From Candidatus Aminicenantota bacterium (lineage in GTDB: Bacteria; Acidobacteriota; B3-B38; Guanabaribacteriales; B3-B38), in assembly GCA_029880275.1 (NCBI GenBank), contig JAOUOQ010000018.1, positions 1-16,418 on the forward strand: a DNA stretch of 16,418 nt, in the 5' to 3' direction. The position numbers and the translations under genes are program-made. The notes under the pieces are model-generated. The model did not search any database, was not told the DNA's origin, and saw only the letters and a list, made by a program, of their open reading frames with translations. Of the stretch, positions 1 to 6,489 are shown piece after piece; the first letter of the stretch is position 1; each line of letters opens with the position of its first letter.

Positions 1-783
1 GCGATCAACTTATGTGACACTATCCAGTTAGAGGAGCGACCTCAGGGAGCTGAGATTGTGACCAATTGCCGGGAGCTTCCTACCGACAGCCGCAACCTTG
101 TCTATCGCGCCTGCCTTCGACTGCAGGAGTCCTTCAACATCGAACGGGGTGTGAAGATAAAGATTGACAAAAAAATCCCCCTGGGGGCTGGCTTGGGTGG
201 GGGGAGCAGCAATGCCGCAGTAACCCTGATAGGTCTGACCCATCTATGGAGTCTCTCTCTGGACAGGATTCATCTCTACGATATTGCCCGGGAATTAGGT
301 GCTGATGTTCCCTACTTTCTTATGGGGGGGAGCTGTCTCGGTATGGGGCGAGGGGATGAGCTTTACCCTTTGGCCGACTTGCCGCGCTGGTGGGTAGTTT
401 TGGTGGTATCTCCTTTCTCTCTTTCTACTTCGGAAGTCTATCAGAGAGCTAATTTGGTGTTGACAAAGGAGAAAAATAATAGTAGTATGAGAGGCTTTTT
501 TCTGATGGAGTGTGATGTTGAGCGCATTATGGTAAATGATCTGGAGGAAGTTGTTTTTGCCGATTATCCGTCCCTGAGAAGGTTAAAAGAGGAGCTAAAG
601 GAGTTAGGTGCGAAGGGTAGCTTGATGTCAGGAAGTGGACCCACAATTTATGGTCTCTTCAAGATGTATAAGGAAGCTAAAAAGGCGCAGAAAAGTCTTA
701 ATGCCATGGGATACAGGGTAATATTAGCTCGCACTCTAACCATTAAGGACTACCACAAAGGGGTTTTATCTGTCAACCATTAG
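1..783 (+). CDS. ispE: 4-diphosphocytidyl-2-C-methyl-D-erythritol kinase, 5' end missing
   Basis: GHMP-family kinase of the non-mevalonate (MEP) isoprenoid pathway. It phosphorylates the 2-hydroxyl of CDP-methylerythritol with ATP in the cytoplasm. The reading frame is open from the first base, so the gene starts upstream of the window. I see 260 residues, and the family is about 285-300, so roughly 30-40 N-terminal residues are missing, including the usual PAKLNL segment with the catalytic lysine. The glycine-rich ATP loop PLGAGLGGGSSNAA lies at visible residues 60-73, the catalytic aspartate of LGADVPYF at about 102, and the third GHMP motif MSGSGPTIYG near 209-218. The in-frame GTG at 58 is inside the gene and is not the start. 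It stops at TAG 781-783. No clear terminator follows. Confidence 0.95.
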   Translation, partial: AINLCDTIQLEERPQGAEIVTNCRELPTDSRNLVYRACLRLQESFNIERGVKIKIDKKIPLGAGLGGGSSNAAVTLIGLTHLWSLSLDRIHLYDIARELGADVPYFLMGGSCLGMGRGDELYPLADLPRWWVVLVVSPFSLSTSEVYQRANLVLTKEKNNSSMRGFFLMECDVERIMVNDLEEVVFADYPSLRRLKEELKELGAKGSLMSGSGPTIYGLFKMYKEAKKAQKSLNAMGYRVILARTLTIKDYHKGVLSVNH

Positions 784-891
784 CTGATAGAATAAGGAGG
801 TTTATAGGGAGGGAAAAACCTGTAGAATAATGACTGTTACTTAACCCAAAGCTTATAGGCTGTCGAACTATAGAGGGGGTAATCGAGTCAA

Positions 892-1200
892 ATGGAAATC
901 ACAGAAGTCAGGGTGTTCCCTATTAATGAGGAAAAGCTGAAGGCTTTTGTCTCCATCATCTTTGACGATTCTTTCATTGTCAGCGATATAAAAATCATCA
1001 ATGGTGCAAACGGGCTTTTCATCTCTATGCCAAGCAAAAAGTTGAAGAATGGCACCTTTAGAGATATCGCCCATCCTTTGAACAACGAGACAAGAAGATA
1101 CATAGAGACGAAGGTCTTAGAGAAGTATCACAGTGTGGTCAGTGGTCAGCAAGAGGAAGAGGAGGAAGGGTTGTCTCCGAACCTGGGAAATGACCTTTGA
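892..1200 (+). CDS. spoVG: SpoVG family regulator
   Basis: Small nucleic-acid-binding regulator of the SpoVG family. In Firmicutes it affects septation, sporulation and virulence genes, and the family also occurs in non-sporulating diderms. The 102-residue product starts MEITEVRVFP and carries the family core, with NGLFISMPSKK at about 39-50 and FRDIAHPLN just after. A short acidic run (QQEEEEEG) follows the conserved domain at about 85-93. The start is ATG 892, with the purine-rich GAGGGGG at about 873-879 as ribosome binding site. It sits between ispE and prs, where Firmicutes also keep spoVG, but glmU, which usually accompanies it there, is absent. A weak promoter (ATGACT 830-835, 18 bp, TATAGG 854-859) is possible upstream. 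Its presence does not show that the cell sporulates. Confidence 0.92.
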   Translation: MEITEVRVFPINEEKLKAFVSIIFDDSFIVSDIKIINGANGLFISMPSKKLKNGTFRDIAHPLNNETRRYIETKVLEKYHSVVSGQQEEEEEGLSPNLGNDL

Positions 1201-1225
1201 AAATAGAAGAATTTTAACTTATAAT
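1197..1225 (+). promoter_or_regulatory. Sigma-70-type promoter for tRNA-Gln and probably prs
   Basis: TTGAAA at 1197-1202, a 17-bp spacer and a perfect TATAAT at 1220-1225. This is the best consensus promoter in the window. The -35 box overlaps the spoVG stop codon (TGA 1198-1200). A start about 7 bp downstream would give a leader of some 20 bases before the tRNA at 1256. No clear promoter or terminator separates the tRNA from prs, so both are probably transcribed from here. Confidence 0.75.
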
Positions 1226-1255
1226 ATATAAACAGGAGAGGAGCTAACCCGGAGC

Positions 1256-1330
1256 TGGGGCGTAGTCAAGTGGTAAGACACGGGTCTTTGGAACCCGCAT
1301 GCGGAGGTTCGAATCCTCCCGCCCCAGCCA
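1256..1330 (+). tRNA. tRNA-Gln (anticodon UUG)
   Basis: A complete cloverleaf of 75 bases with CCA encoded. The acceptor stem TGGGGCG (1256-1262) pairs fully with CGCCCCA (1320-1326), and G1327 is the discriminator. The anticodon stem CGGGT/ACCCG (1281-1285/1293-1297) encloses the loop CTTTGGA, giving anticodon TTG at 1288-1290. The T arm is GGAGG-TTCGAAT-CCTCC. The opening U-A pair of the acceptor is typical of glutamine tRNAs. It lies directly before prs, and its 3' half overlaps a spurious upstream extension of the prs reading frame. Confidence 0.96.
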
Positions 1331-1388
1331 TACTGTGGCGAGAAACACCTTTTTGCGGGGGAATGAATTAAACAGAAAGGTAAGAACC

Positions 1389-2330
1389 TTGGAGGAAGAA
1401 CTGAAGGTTTTCTCGGGTAATTCCAATCGGGAGCTGGCGGAAGAGATTTGCCAGTACCTGAATATCGAGCTGGGAGGCATTCTCATCTCGAAATTTAGCG
1501 ATAGGGAAATCTATTGTCAAGTTCAGGAGAATGTGCGGGGGAGGGATGTCTTTATCATTCAATCTACCTGTAGCCCGGTTAATGACAATCTGATGGAGCT
1601 ATTGATAATGATCGATGCCTTCAAGCGTGCCTCAGCCAAGAGGATAACCGCTGTCATGCCCTACTATGGCTATGCCCGGCAAGACCGTAAAGACAAACCC
1701 AGGGTGCCCATTACTGCCAAGCTGGTAGCCGACCTTCTTTCCGCTGCCAATACCGATAGATTGCTGACTATGGATCTTCATGCTCCCCAGATTCAGGGCT
1801 TTTTCAATATCCCCGTAGACCACCTATTTGCTGCCCCGGTTATTGTCGATTATATTGCCAAATCTAACCTTCCTGATTTAGTTCTCGTCTCTCCCGATGC
1901 CGGGGGTGTGGAGCGAACTCGAGCCTATGCCAAGAGGCTGAATGTTCCCATTTCCATCGTAGACAAAAGACGGGAGAAGCCCAACGTGGCTGAAGTGCTC
2001 CACATTATAGGGGATGTGGAAGGAAAGACCGCTTTTATAGTGGACGATATGGTGGATACCGCTGGCACGCTGACCCAGACTGCCCAGGCTTTAAAGGAAG
2101 GGGGAGCCGCAAGGGTATATGCCTGCGCCAGTCACCCGGTATTGTCTGGCTCTGCCATACAGCGTATTGAGGAGTCGGTTCTGGAGAAGGTAGTGATGAC
2201 CAACTCCATCCCCTTCTCCGAAAGGGCGAAAAGGAGCCCGAAATTAATTCATCTCTCCATTGCTCCCCTTTTCGGAGAGGCTATTAAAAGGATTCATGAT
2301 AACGCCTCAGTGAGTTCTTTGTTTCTTTAA
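1389..2330 (+). CDS. prs: Ribose-phosphate pyrophosphokinase (PRPP synthetase)
   Basis: Transfers pyrophosphate from ATP to ribose 5-phosphate, making PRPP for purine, pyrimidine, NAD, histidine and tryptophan synthesis. With a TTG start at 1389 the product is 313 residues, the normal family size, and begins MEEELKVFSGNSNREL. A ribosome binding site (AGAAAGG, 1374-1380) lies 8 bases upstream. The frame is open back to 1299, but that part lies inside the tRNA. Key motifs: RQDRKDKPRVP at 98-107, the metal/ATP segment MDLHAPQIQGFF at 128-139, VSPDAGGVERTRAYAKR at 167-183, the flexible catalytic loop KRREKPN at 193-199, and the PRPP loop DDMVDTAGT at 219-227. All expected residues are present. 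It is followed 30 bases later by rplY. Confidence 0.97.
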   Translation: MEEELKVFSGNSNRELAEEICQYLNIELGGILISKFSDREIYCQVQENVRGRDVFIIQSTCSPVNDNLMELLIMIDAFKRASAKRITAVMPYYGYARQDRKDKPRVPITAKLVADLLSAANTDRLLTMDLHAPQIQGFFNIPVDHLFAAPVIVDYIAKSNLPDLVLVSPDAGGVERTRAYAKRLNVPISIVDKRREKPNVAEVLHIIGDVEGKTAFIVDDMVDTAGTLTQTAQALKEGGAARVYACASHPVLSGSAIQRIEESVLEKVVMTNSIPFSERAKRSPKLIHLSIAPLFGEAIKRIHDNASVSSLFL

Positions 2331-2360
2331 GCTCTCTCAAGAGGCTTAGGAGGTATTTAG

Positions 2361-3026
2361 GTGGAGAGGCAAGTTTTAAAAGCAGAAATTCGAGGGGATT
2401 TTGGCAAAGGTGAAGCCCGACGCCTTCGCCAAAGGGGCTTTATACCGGGTATAGTCTATGGGTCCAAGAAAGAGTCAATCCCCCTGGTAATCAACCCTTT
2501 GGATATAGAAAGGATACTTAGCCTGGAGACAGGGGAAAATACCATCTTTCAGCTTAAGATCTCCGGAGCAGAAACTATTAACCAGGTGATGATAAAAGAC
2601 TTCCAGTTGGACCCGTTAACCAGCAAGCTCCTTCATGTGGATATGTTTAGAATCTCTAAAGAGACCAAACTGAAAGTGGCGGTGCCCATAATCTTAGAGG
2701 GAGAGGCAAAGGGAGTGGAAATCGATGGGGGAATTATGGAGTTCACCCAACGAGAGGTGGAGGTGGAGTGCTTTCCCCAGAATCTCCCCGAGCATATCAA
2801 GGTTGATGTTTCGGAGATGGATATTGGCGACCTCGTGAGAGTAGCGGAGCTGACAGTAGATGACAAGGTCAAAATATTAAGCCCTCCCGAGCAGGTAATT
2901 GTATCTATCGCCGCTCCCGAAGTAGAAGAAGTGGTAGTCGCTGAGGAGGAAGAGGAAGTTCCCGAAGAAGCCGAAACAGTAGACAAGGAGAAGCCCGAGG
3001 GAGAGAAAAAAGAAAAAGAGGAGTAG
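2361..3026 (+). CDS. rplY: 50S ribosomal protein L25/general stress protein Ctc
   Basis: 5S rRNA-binding ribosomal protein of the long (TL5/CTC) type: an N-terminal L25 domain at about 1-95 plus a C-terminal beta domain at about 100-185. The product has 221 residues. The RNA-binding segment RRLRQRGFIPGIVYG is at 20-34, and DFQLDPLTSKLLHVDMFRI, typical of the domain junction, is at 80-98. The last 35 or so residues form a highly acidic and lysine-rich tail (EEEEEVPEEAE and onwards), which is common in this family and probably disordered. The start is GTG 2361, with a strong binding site TTAGGAGGT at 2346-2354. A small hairpin (AAGC...GCTT, 2329-2347) sits between prs and this site. The next gene is pth, as in many bacteria. 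Confidence 0.95.
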   Translation: MERQVLKAEIRGDFGKGEARRLRQRGFIPGIVYGSKKESIPLVINPLDIERILSLETGENTIFQLKISGAETINQVMIKDFQLDPLTSKLLHVDMFRISKETKLKVAVPIILEGEAKGVEIDGGIMEFTQREVEVECFPQNLPEHIKVDVSEMDIGDLVRVAELTVDDKVKILSPPEQVIVSIAAPEVEEVVVAEEEEEVPEEAETVDKEKPEGEKKEKEE

Positions 3027-3069
3027 CACTTTACTCTTAGCTTATATATAGTCAAAAGAAATCCGAGAT

Positions 3070-3633
3070 TTGAAGATTGTAATTGGATTGGGAAACCCAG
3101 AACCTCAATATCAGCTCTCCCGCCATAACTTTGGTTTCCTTGCCGTCGATTATATCGTCGCAGGTATAAGCTCTATCAGAGAAAGAGAAGAGAGCCTTTA
3201 TGTATATTATGAGGGGGTGATAGAGGGAGAAAGAGTTGTGCTGTGCAAGCCTACAACCCATATGAATCGCAGTGGTATCGCAGTCAAGGCGGCTTTAGAG
3301 GAATATAGTTGTTCGGAGAAAGATTTGATAGTCCTTTACGACGATATTGATATAGAATTGGGGAAGATTCGTCTTCGTGCCGAAGGCGGCAGTGGTGGAC
3401 ACAAGGGAGTGCAGTCGATAATTGACCACCTTCGGAACGAGGGCTTTGTCCGTATAAGATTAGGTCTGAAAAGGGGAGACTTTAACTCTGAAGACCTGAC
3501 CAGCTATGTTCTGGCTGAGTTTACCGAGGAAGAGAAGCCCCTGGTGGAAAGAGCCCTGGATCTGACAGAGAAGGCTTTGATATGCATTCTGAGAGAGAAT
3601 CTGCTCCAGGCTATGAATATTTTTAACCAATAG
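3070..3633 (+). CDS. pth: Peptidyl-tRNA hydrolase
   Basis: Cytoplasmic esterase that releases tRNA from peptidyl-tRNAs dropped by the ribosome. The 187 residues match the family length. The N-terminus MKIVIGLGNPEPQY holds the substrate-binding Asn9. The catalytic histidine is His19 in RHNFGF, Asn66 lies in PTTHMNRSG, and the acidic DDIDIELG at 91-98 contains the Asp that orients the histidine. The E. coli Asn114 position is lysine here (GGHKGV, 110-114), which I believe is also seen in other bacterial Pth proteins. The start is TTG 3070, chosen because it gives the exact family N-terminus. The ribosome binding site is weak (AAAAGAAA region near 3054-3060), which may keep expression low. Confidence 0.95.
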   Translation: MKIVIGLGNPEPQYQLSRHNFGFLAVDYIVAGISSIREREESLYVYYEGVIEGERVVLCKPTTHMNRSGIAVKAALEEYSCSEKDLIVLYDDIDIELGKIRLRAEGGSGGHKGVQSIIDHLRNEGFVRIRLGLKRGDFNSEDLTSYVLAEFTEEEKPLVERALDLTEKALICILRENLLQAMNIFNQ

Positions 3634-3670
3634 CGGACACCATTATTGTAAAAGAGGGATTGAGATTAGG

Positions 3671-5545
3671 ATGATGGGATTAGAGGAGATTGTCTTTTTG
3701 GTAGGGGGAGTCGGCTTTATTCTGGTTGTTATACTCCATTTCTTATGGCTTCGGAGGAAACCTCAAGCGGGGGGATTTCCCGAGGAGACCCTCCGGGTTG
3801 CCGACTATATTTTAAATGGTTTTATACGCCGCCAATTTGCCACTCTTTCTGTGGTTATGGTTGGCTTATTTTTCCTGGTCGGCTGGCAGCTCAACTGGGC
3901 AATGGGGGGCGCCTTCCTATTGGGAGGCATTGTCTCTCTCATCATCGGATATTTCACCTTGAGGATTGCAGCCAGGACTGATGAAAGGCTGCCGCAGCAA
4001 AAGAAGTTGACAGAAAAGCGGGAGACAATAGCCTATCAGGCGGCTGGATTAACAGGTCTATTAGTCGCCAGCCTGGGTATGTTGGCTGTGGGAGTTCTAT
4101 TGAAATCTCTGAGGCTAAACCTTATATCAGGGAGAGATATCAGTGGATTTGCTCTCGGCATAAGCCTGGTGTCTCTGATAATGTATATGAGTGGGGAGGT
4201 GTTTACCCTGGGAGCTATCAGGGCCATAGCGCCCGAGGAGGAAAACTCCTCTCCTTCAACAACCAATGAGTTGGCTCTTGCTGCCAGGGTGGTAAAAAAT
4301 AGGTTAGAGAACTTTGCGGGAGTATCAGTTGGTCTATTTGCCTGCTATGGAGCTTCGGCAGCGGCTTTGACTATTACGGGGGTGAATTTCTCCGGAGGAG
4401 TTTCTATCTGGGATGAGCTTCTATTACTATTAATAATAGCTGGCTTTGGGGCTTCTGTAATAGGTTATTTATTTGCTAAAATCAGAAGAAGATTCTTTGC
4501 AAATTTTGGGATTCCCTCCATATTATCCTTCTGCGTGCTGGTTCTAACATTATATCTTGCTTCTCGCTATCTCCCACAGGGGACGACAATATGGGAAGTC
4601 AGCCTTTTGGGGCTAATCACAGGGATGGCCATTTTGGGTACCAGTGAATATTATATCCGATCTAATCCCGCCAGGGCGGTTGCCCGCTCTGCTTCTACCG
4701 GAGTAGCTACTAATATTATCAGCGGATTAGCTTCGGGAATGCAGAGTACCGCTCTGCCTATTGTGATACTTAGCTTGGGCGTTTATCTGATTCACCACCT
4801 TTTGGGGCTTTTTGGAATGGGGATAGCCACCATGGCTCTGTCGTCCGTTATGGGGATTTTTCTGGCTCTTGGCTGTCAGGAGAGCCTGATGGAGGAGGAT
4901 AAAGCCTCCAGCAAGGGACATGTCCTCGGCTTTTCAGCGGTGGCTTCGATCGCTCTTTTTACTGCCTACTTCTCCCTGGAAGGAATAGGCATAATCGATA
5001 TAGCAAGCCCCCGGATCATTGCGAGTCTCCTCCTGGGAGGACTGATACCCTTTTTTATAGCCTCTTTAGTGATATCTTCTATAAGGAGAGCTTCCATAGA
5101 AATGGGCAAGTTATCCCCGGGGGAAGATAAGCAAAAGGGAATAAAGGAAAATAAATGGCTCTCGCTGGTGGCCAGGCGCTCTGCTAATGTTTCTCTCAAA
5201 CAGGCGGCTTTGCCCGGAATTATAGCTCTTGGCAGCCCACCTATGGTGGGATTTCTGATGGGAAGAGAAGCGCTGGGCGGATTTCTGGGAGGAATCATTC
5301 TTTCTGGGCTTATCCTTTCCCTATTTATGACCAATGGAGGCGGCGTCTGGCATGGTGCCAGAATCTTAATGGAGAGAAGGAAAGAGAAGGGGGGAAGCTC
5401 TGTTGATTATTCAACCTTCAAGGTTGGCGACCTGGTAGGAGAGACTTTGAGAGAAGGCGTAAGCCCGTTGATAAATAGCTTAGTAATAATTATAGCGGTC
5501 ATATCGGTCATCGTTGCTCCATTATTGAAAAAGGGATTCTTATAA
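3671..5545 (+). CDS. Catalytically degenerate membrane pyrophosphatase homologue
   Basis: A polytopic membrane protein of 624 residues with about fifteen hydrophobic segments, clearly related to the H+/Na+-pumping membrane pyrophosphatases (HppA, usually 650-730 residues). Family landmarks survive: SGFALGISL at 158-166, TSEYY at 324-328, STGVATNIISGLASGM at 342-357, LLLGGLIPFF at 453-462, LPGIIALGSPPMVGFLMG at 514-531, and the C-terminal segment to APLL. The residues that bind magnesium and pyrophosphate do not. The family YTKAAD becomes FTLGAI (178-183). The DNVGDNVGD aspartates become Arg206, Asn210 and Asn214. The GPIADNAGG region near 400-414 is shortened and lacks the motif. WDNAKK becomes WHGARI (560-565). 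In the last motif only Asp587 remains, with Asp-to-Glu and Lys-to-Arg changes at 591-595. The intact frame argues for a kept, non-hydrolytic role such as a transporter or channel. Start ATG 3671 or 3674; binding site AGAGGGA at about 3654-3660. Confidence 0.8.
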   Translation: MMGLEEIVFLVGGVGFILVVILHFLWLRRKPQAGGFPEETLRVADYILNGFIRRQFATLSVVMVGLFFLVGWQLNWAMGGAFLLGGIVSLIIGYFTLRIAARTDERLPQQKKLTEKRETIAYQAAGLTGLLVASLGMLAVGVLLKSLRLNLISGRDISGFALGISLVSLIMYMSGEVFTLGAIRAIAPEEENSSPSTTNELALAARVVKNRLENFAGVSVGLFACYGASAAALTITGVNFSGGVSIWDELLLLLIIAGFGASVIGYLFAKIRRRFFANFGIPSILSFCVLVLTLYLASRYLPQGTTIWEVSLLGLITGMAILGTSEYYIRSNPARAVARSASTGVATNIISGLASGMQSTALPIVILSLGVYLIHHLLGLFGMGIATMALSSVMGIFLALGCQESLMEEDKASSKGHVLGFSAVASIALFTAYFSLEGIGIIDIASPRIIASLLLGGLIPFFIASLVISSIRRASIEMGKLSPGEDKQKGIKENKWLSLVARRSANVSLKQAALPGIIALGSPPMVGFLMGREALGGFLGGIILSGLILSLFMTNGGGVWHGARILMERRKEKGGSSVDYSTFKVGDLVGETLREGVSPLINSLVIIIAVISVIVAPLLKKGFL

Positions 5546-5608
5546 TGTATTATGAATAGGTGCGATAAAATTCTTGATCTTGCTTGCTAAAGGTGAGGAG
5601 TTTAAATA

Positions 5609-5986
5609 ATGCAACTTTACGAGACTATAATCGTAGTTAGCCCGCAAGTAACCTCAGAAGAGATAGACAGCTTTGTCCAGGATATTGAGCAGATGATAAC
5701 CACAGAAAATGGGGAATTGCAAAAGAAGGAGAACTGGGGTAAGATTAAATTAGGATACCCCATAAAGAAATTCGACGAAGGGATTTACCTCTATTTCGTC
5801 TACCAGGCGAAAAGGGGAATTGTGGAGAAACTGGAGAAGAAGCTTAAGATAATGGAGTTGGTGCTCAGATGCCTGACAGTAAAGCTCAAAGCTCCACCAA
5901 AAGAGTTTGATGTAAAGAAGCTGCAGCGCGATCAATCTGAGGCAGGGAGAACCAGATTTACTGGTGAAGCACGCCGCCAGCGGTAA
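5609..5986 (+). CDS. rpsF: 30S ribosomal protein S6
   Basis: Primary small-subunit protein that pairs with S18 on the platform of the 30S subunit. The 125 residues begin MQLYETIIVVSP, the usual S6 start, followed by the NWGKIKLGYPIKKFDEGIYLYF block at about 43-64, which forms the central strands, and a basic C-terminal extension ending GEARRQR. The start is ATG 5609, with AGGTGAGGAG at 5591-5600 as ribosome binding site. The upstream gap of 63 bases shows no convincing S6:S18 leader structure. The gene that often lies next, ssb, is missing: rpsR follows directly after 61 bases. Confidence 0.95.
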   Translation: MQLYETIIVVSPQVTSEEIDSFVQDIEQMITTENGELQKKENWGKIKLGYPIKKFDEGIYLYFVYQAKRGIVEKLEKKLKIMELVLRCLTVKLKAPPKEFDVKKLQRDQSEAGRTRFTGEARRQR

Positions 5987-5995
5987 GACAGAAAG

Positions 5996-6011
5996 CCATC
6001 CTGCAGGATGG
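5996..6011. repeat. 16-bp perfect palindrome between rpsF and rpsR
   Basis: CCATCCTGCAGGATGG reads the same on both strands. As RNA it can fold into a 6-bp stem with a UGCA loop. It lies 10 bases after the rpsF stop and about 20 before the rpsR ribosome binding site (GGAAAGGAG, 6032-6040). It has no following U-run, so it is not a standard terminator. It might stabilise or punctuate the rpsF-rpsR message, or be a protein site. Confidence 0.55.
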
Positions 6012-6047
6012 AAGGAAAACCCTAATTTTCAGGAAAGGAGCGATTGA

Positions 6048-6314
6048 ATGGTTACTGAAAGGAGGAAGAGGAGAACCGACCAGTTTTATCGCAGGTTTAC
6101 ATATAGACGACAGAAAGTGTGTAAGTTCTGCGTTAATAAGATAGACGAGATTGATTATAAAGATGTGAGACTTCTGCAAGAGTATATACCTGAAAGGGGA
6201 AAGATCCTCCCTCGCCGAATCTCTGGCACCTGTGCTCGGCACCAAAGGAAGCTCACTAATGCTATCAAAAGAGCACGAAATATAGCTCTACTACCTTATG
6301 CTACCGACTATTGA
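6048..6314 (+). CDS. rpsR: 30S ribosomal protein S18
   Basis: Small-subunit protein that forms a heterodimer with S6. The 88 residues include KVCKFCVNKIDEIDYKD at about 23-39, ERGKILPRRISGTCARHQR at about 49-67, and the basic C-terminal helix LTNAIKRARNIALLPY. The CxxC near 25-28 together with CxxH near 62-65 make this the metal-binding (C+) type of S18, which I infer holds zinc. The start is ATG 6048 with a strong GGAAAGGAG site 7 bases upstream. It is followed by an unusually long gap (175 bases) before rplI, where some bacteria carry a membrane protein gene. Confidence 0.95.
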   Translation: MVTERRKRRTDQFYRRFTYRRQKVCKFCVNKIDEIDYKDVRLLQEYIPERGKILPRRISGTCARHQRKLTNAIKRARNIALLPYATDY

Positions 6315-6321
6315 TAAAGGT

Positions 6322-6359
6322 GGAGAGCAAGCTCTCCGATTGCCTCTCCTCTTGAAGAG
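6322..6359 (+). promoter_or_regulatory. Alternative hairpins downstream of rpsR
   Basis: GGAGAG (6322-6327) can pair with CTCTCC at 6332-6337, loop CAAG, or with an identical CTCTCC at 6344-6349. These two pairings exclude each other. The second copy overlaps the 5' arm of a further small hairpin, CTCT-TGA-AGAG (6349-6359). There is no U-run after any of them. Candidate attenuator or mRNA-stability element for the 3' end of rpsR or the leader of rplI. Seen only as base complementarity. Confidence 0.35.
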
Positions 6360-6445
6360 TGCCAATTTCCTGTTCCTTAAAGTATTTGAGGAGGGTTCTA
6401 CATCAAGAATAGGAAGATACCGTATGGCTCTATTATATTATTAAA

Positions 6446-6476
6446 TTAGGATAAGGGGAAAGCTTATCTTTTCTAA
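6446..6476 (+). promoter_or_regulatory. Stem-loop immediately before the rplI ribosome binding site
   Basis: TTAG (6446-6449) plus GATAAG (6450-6455) pair with CTTATC (6463-6468) and CTAA (6473-6476), leaving TTTT (6469-6472) unpaired on the 3' side. The stem ends one base before GGAGGT (6478-6483). The AT-rich stem followed by U4 could act as a weak attenuator, or it could control access of ribosomes to rplI. Confidence 0.35.
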
Positions 6477-6489
6477 TGGAGGTATCAAT

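Noticed and set aside
1299..1388. Longer PRPP synthetase starting at the ATG at 1299
   Set aside because: That ATG lies inside tRNA-Gln, and the added residues match nothing in the family. TTG 1389 has a binding site and gives the normal N-terminus and length.
2329..2347. Hairpin between prs and rplY as a terminator
   Set aside because: Only seven pairs with a bulge, no U-run after it, and it runs straight into the rplY ribosome binding site.
2633..3055. 140-codon open frame on the minus strand opposite rplY
   Set aside because: It is the antisense of the Glu/Lys-rich rplY tail, giving a serine-rich low-complexity product. rplY is certain, and there is no binding site or family match.
3745..3981. 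78-codon + strand frame inside the pyrophosphatase-like gene
   Set aside because: Out-of-frame shadow of a clearly coding membrane protein. I also considered that the lost active site came from a frameshift, but the correct frame gives family-like sequence on both sides of every altered motif.
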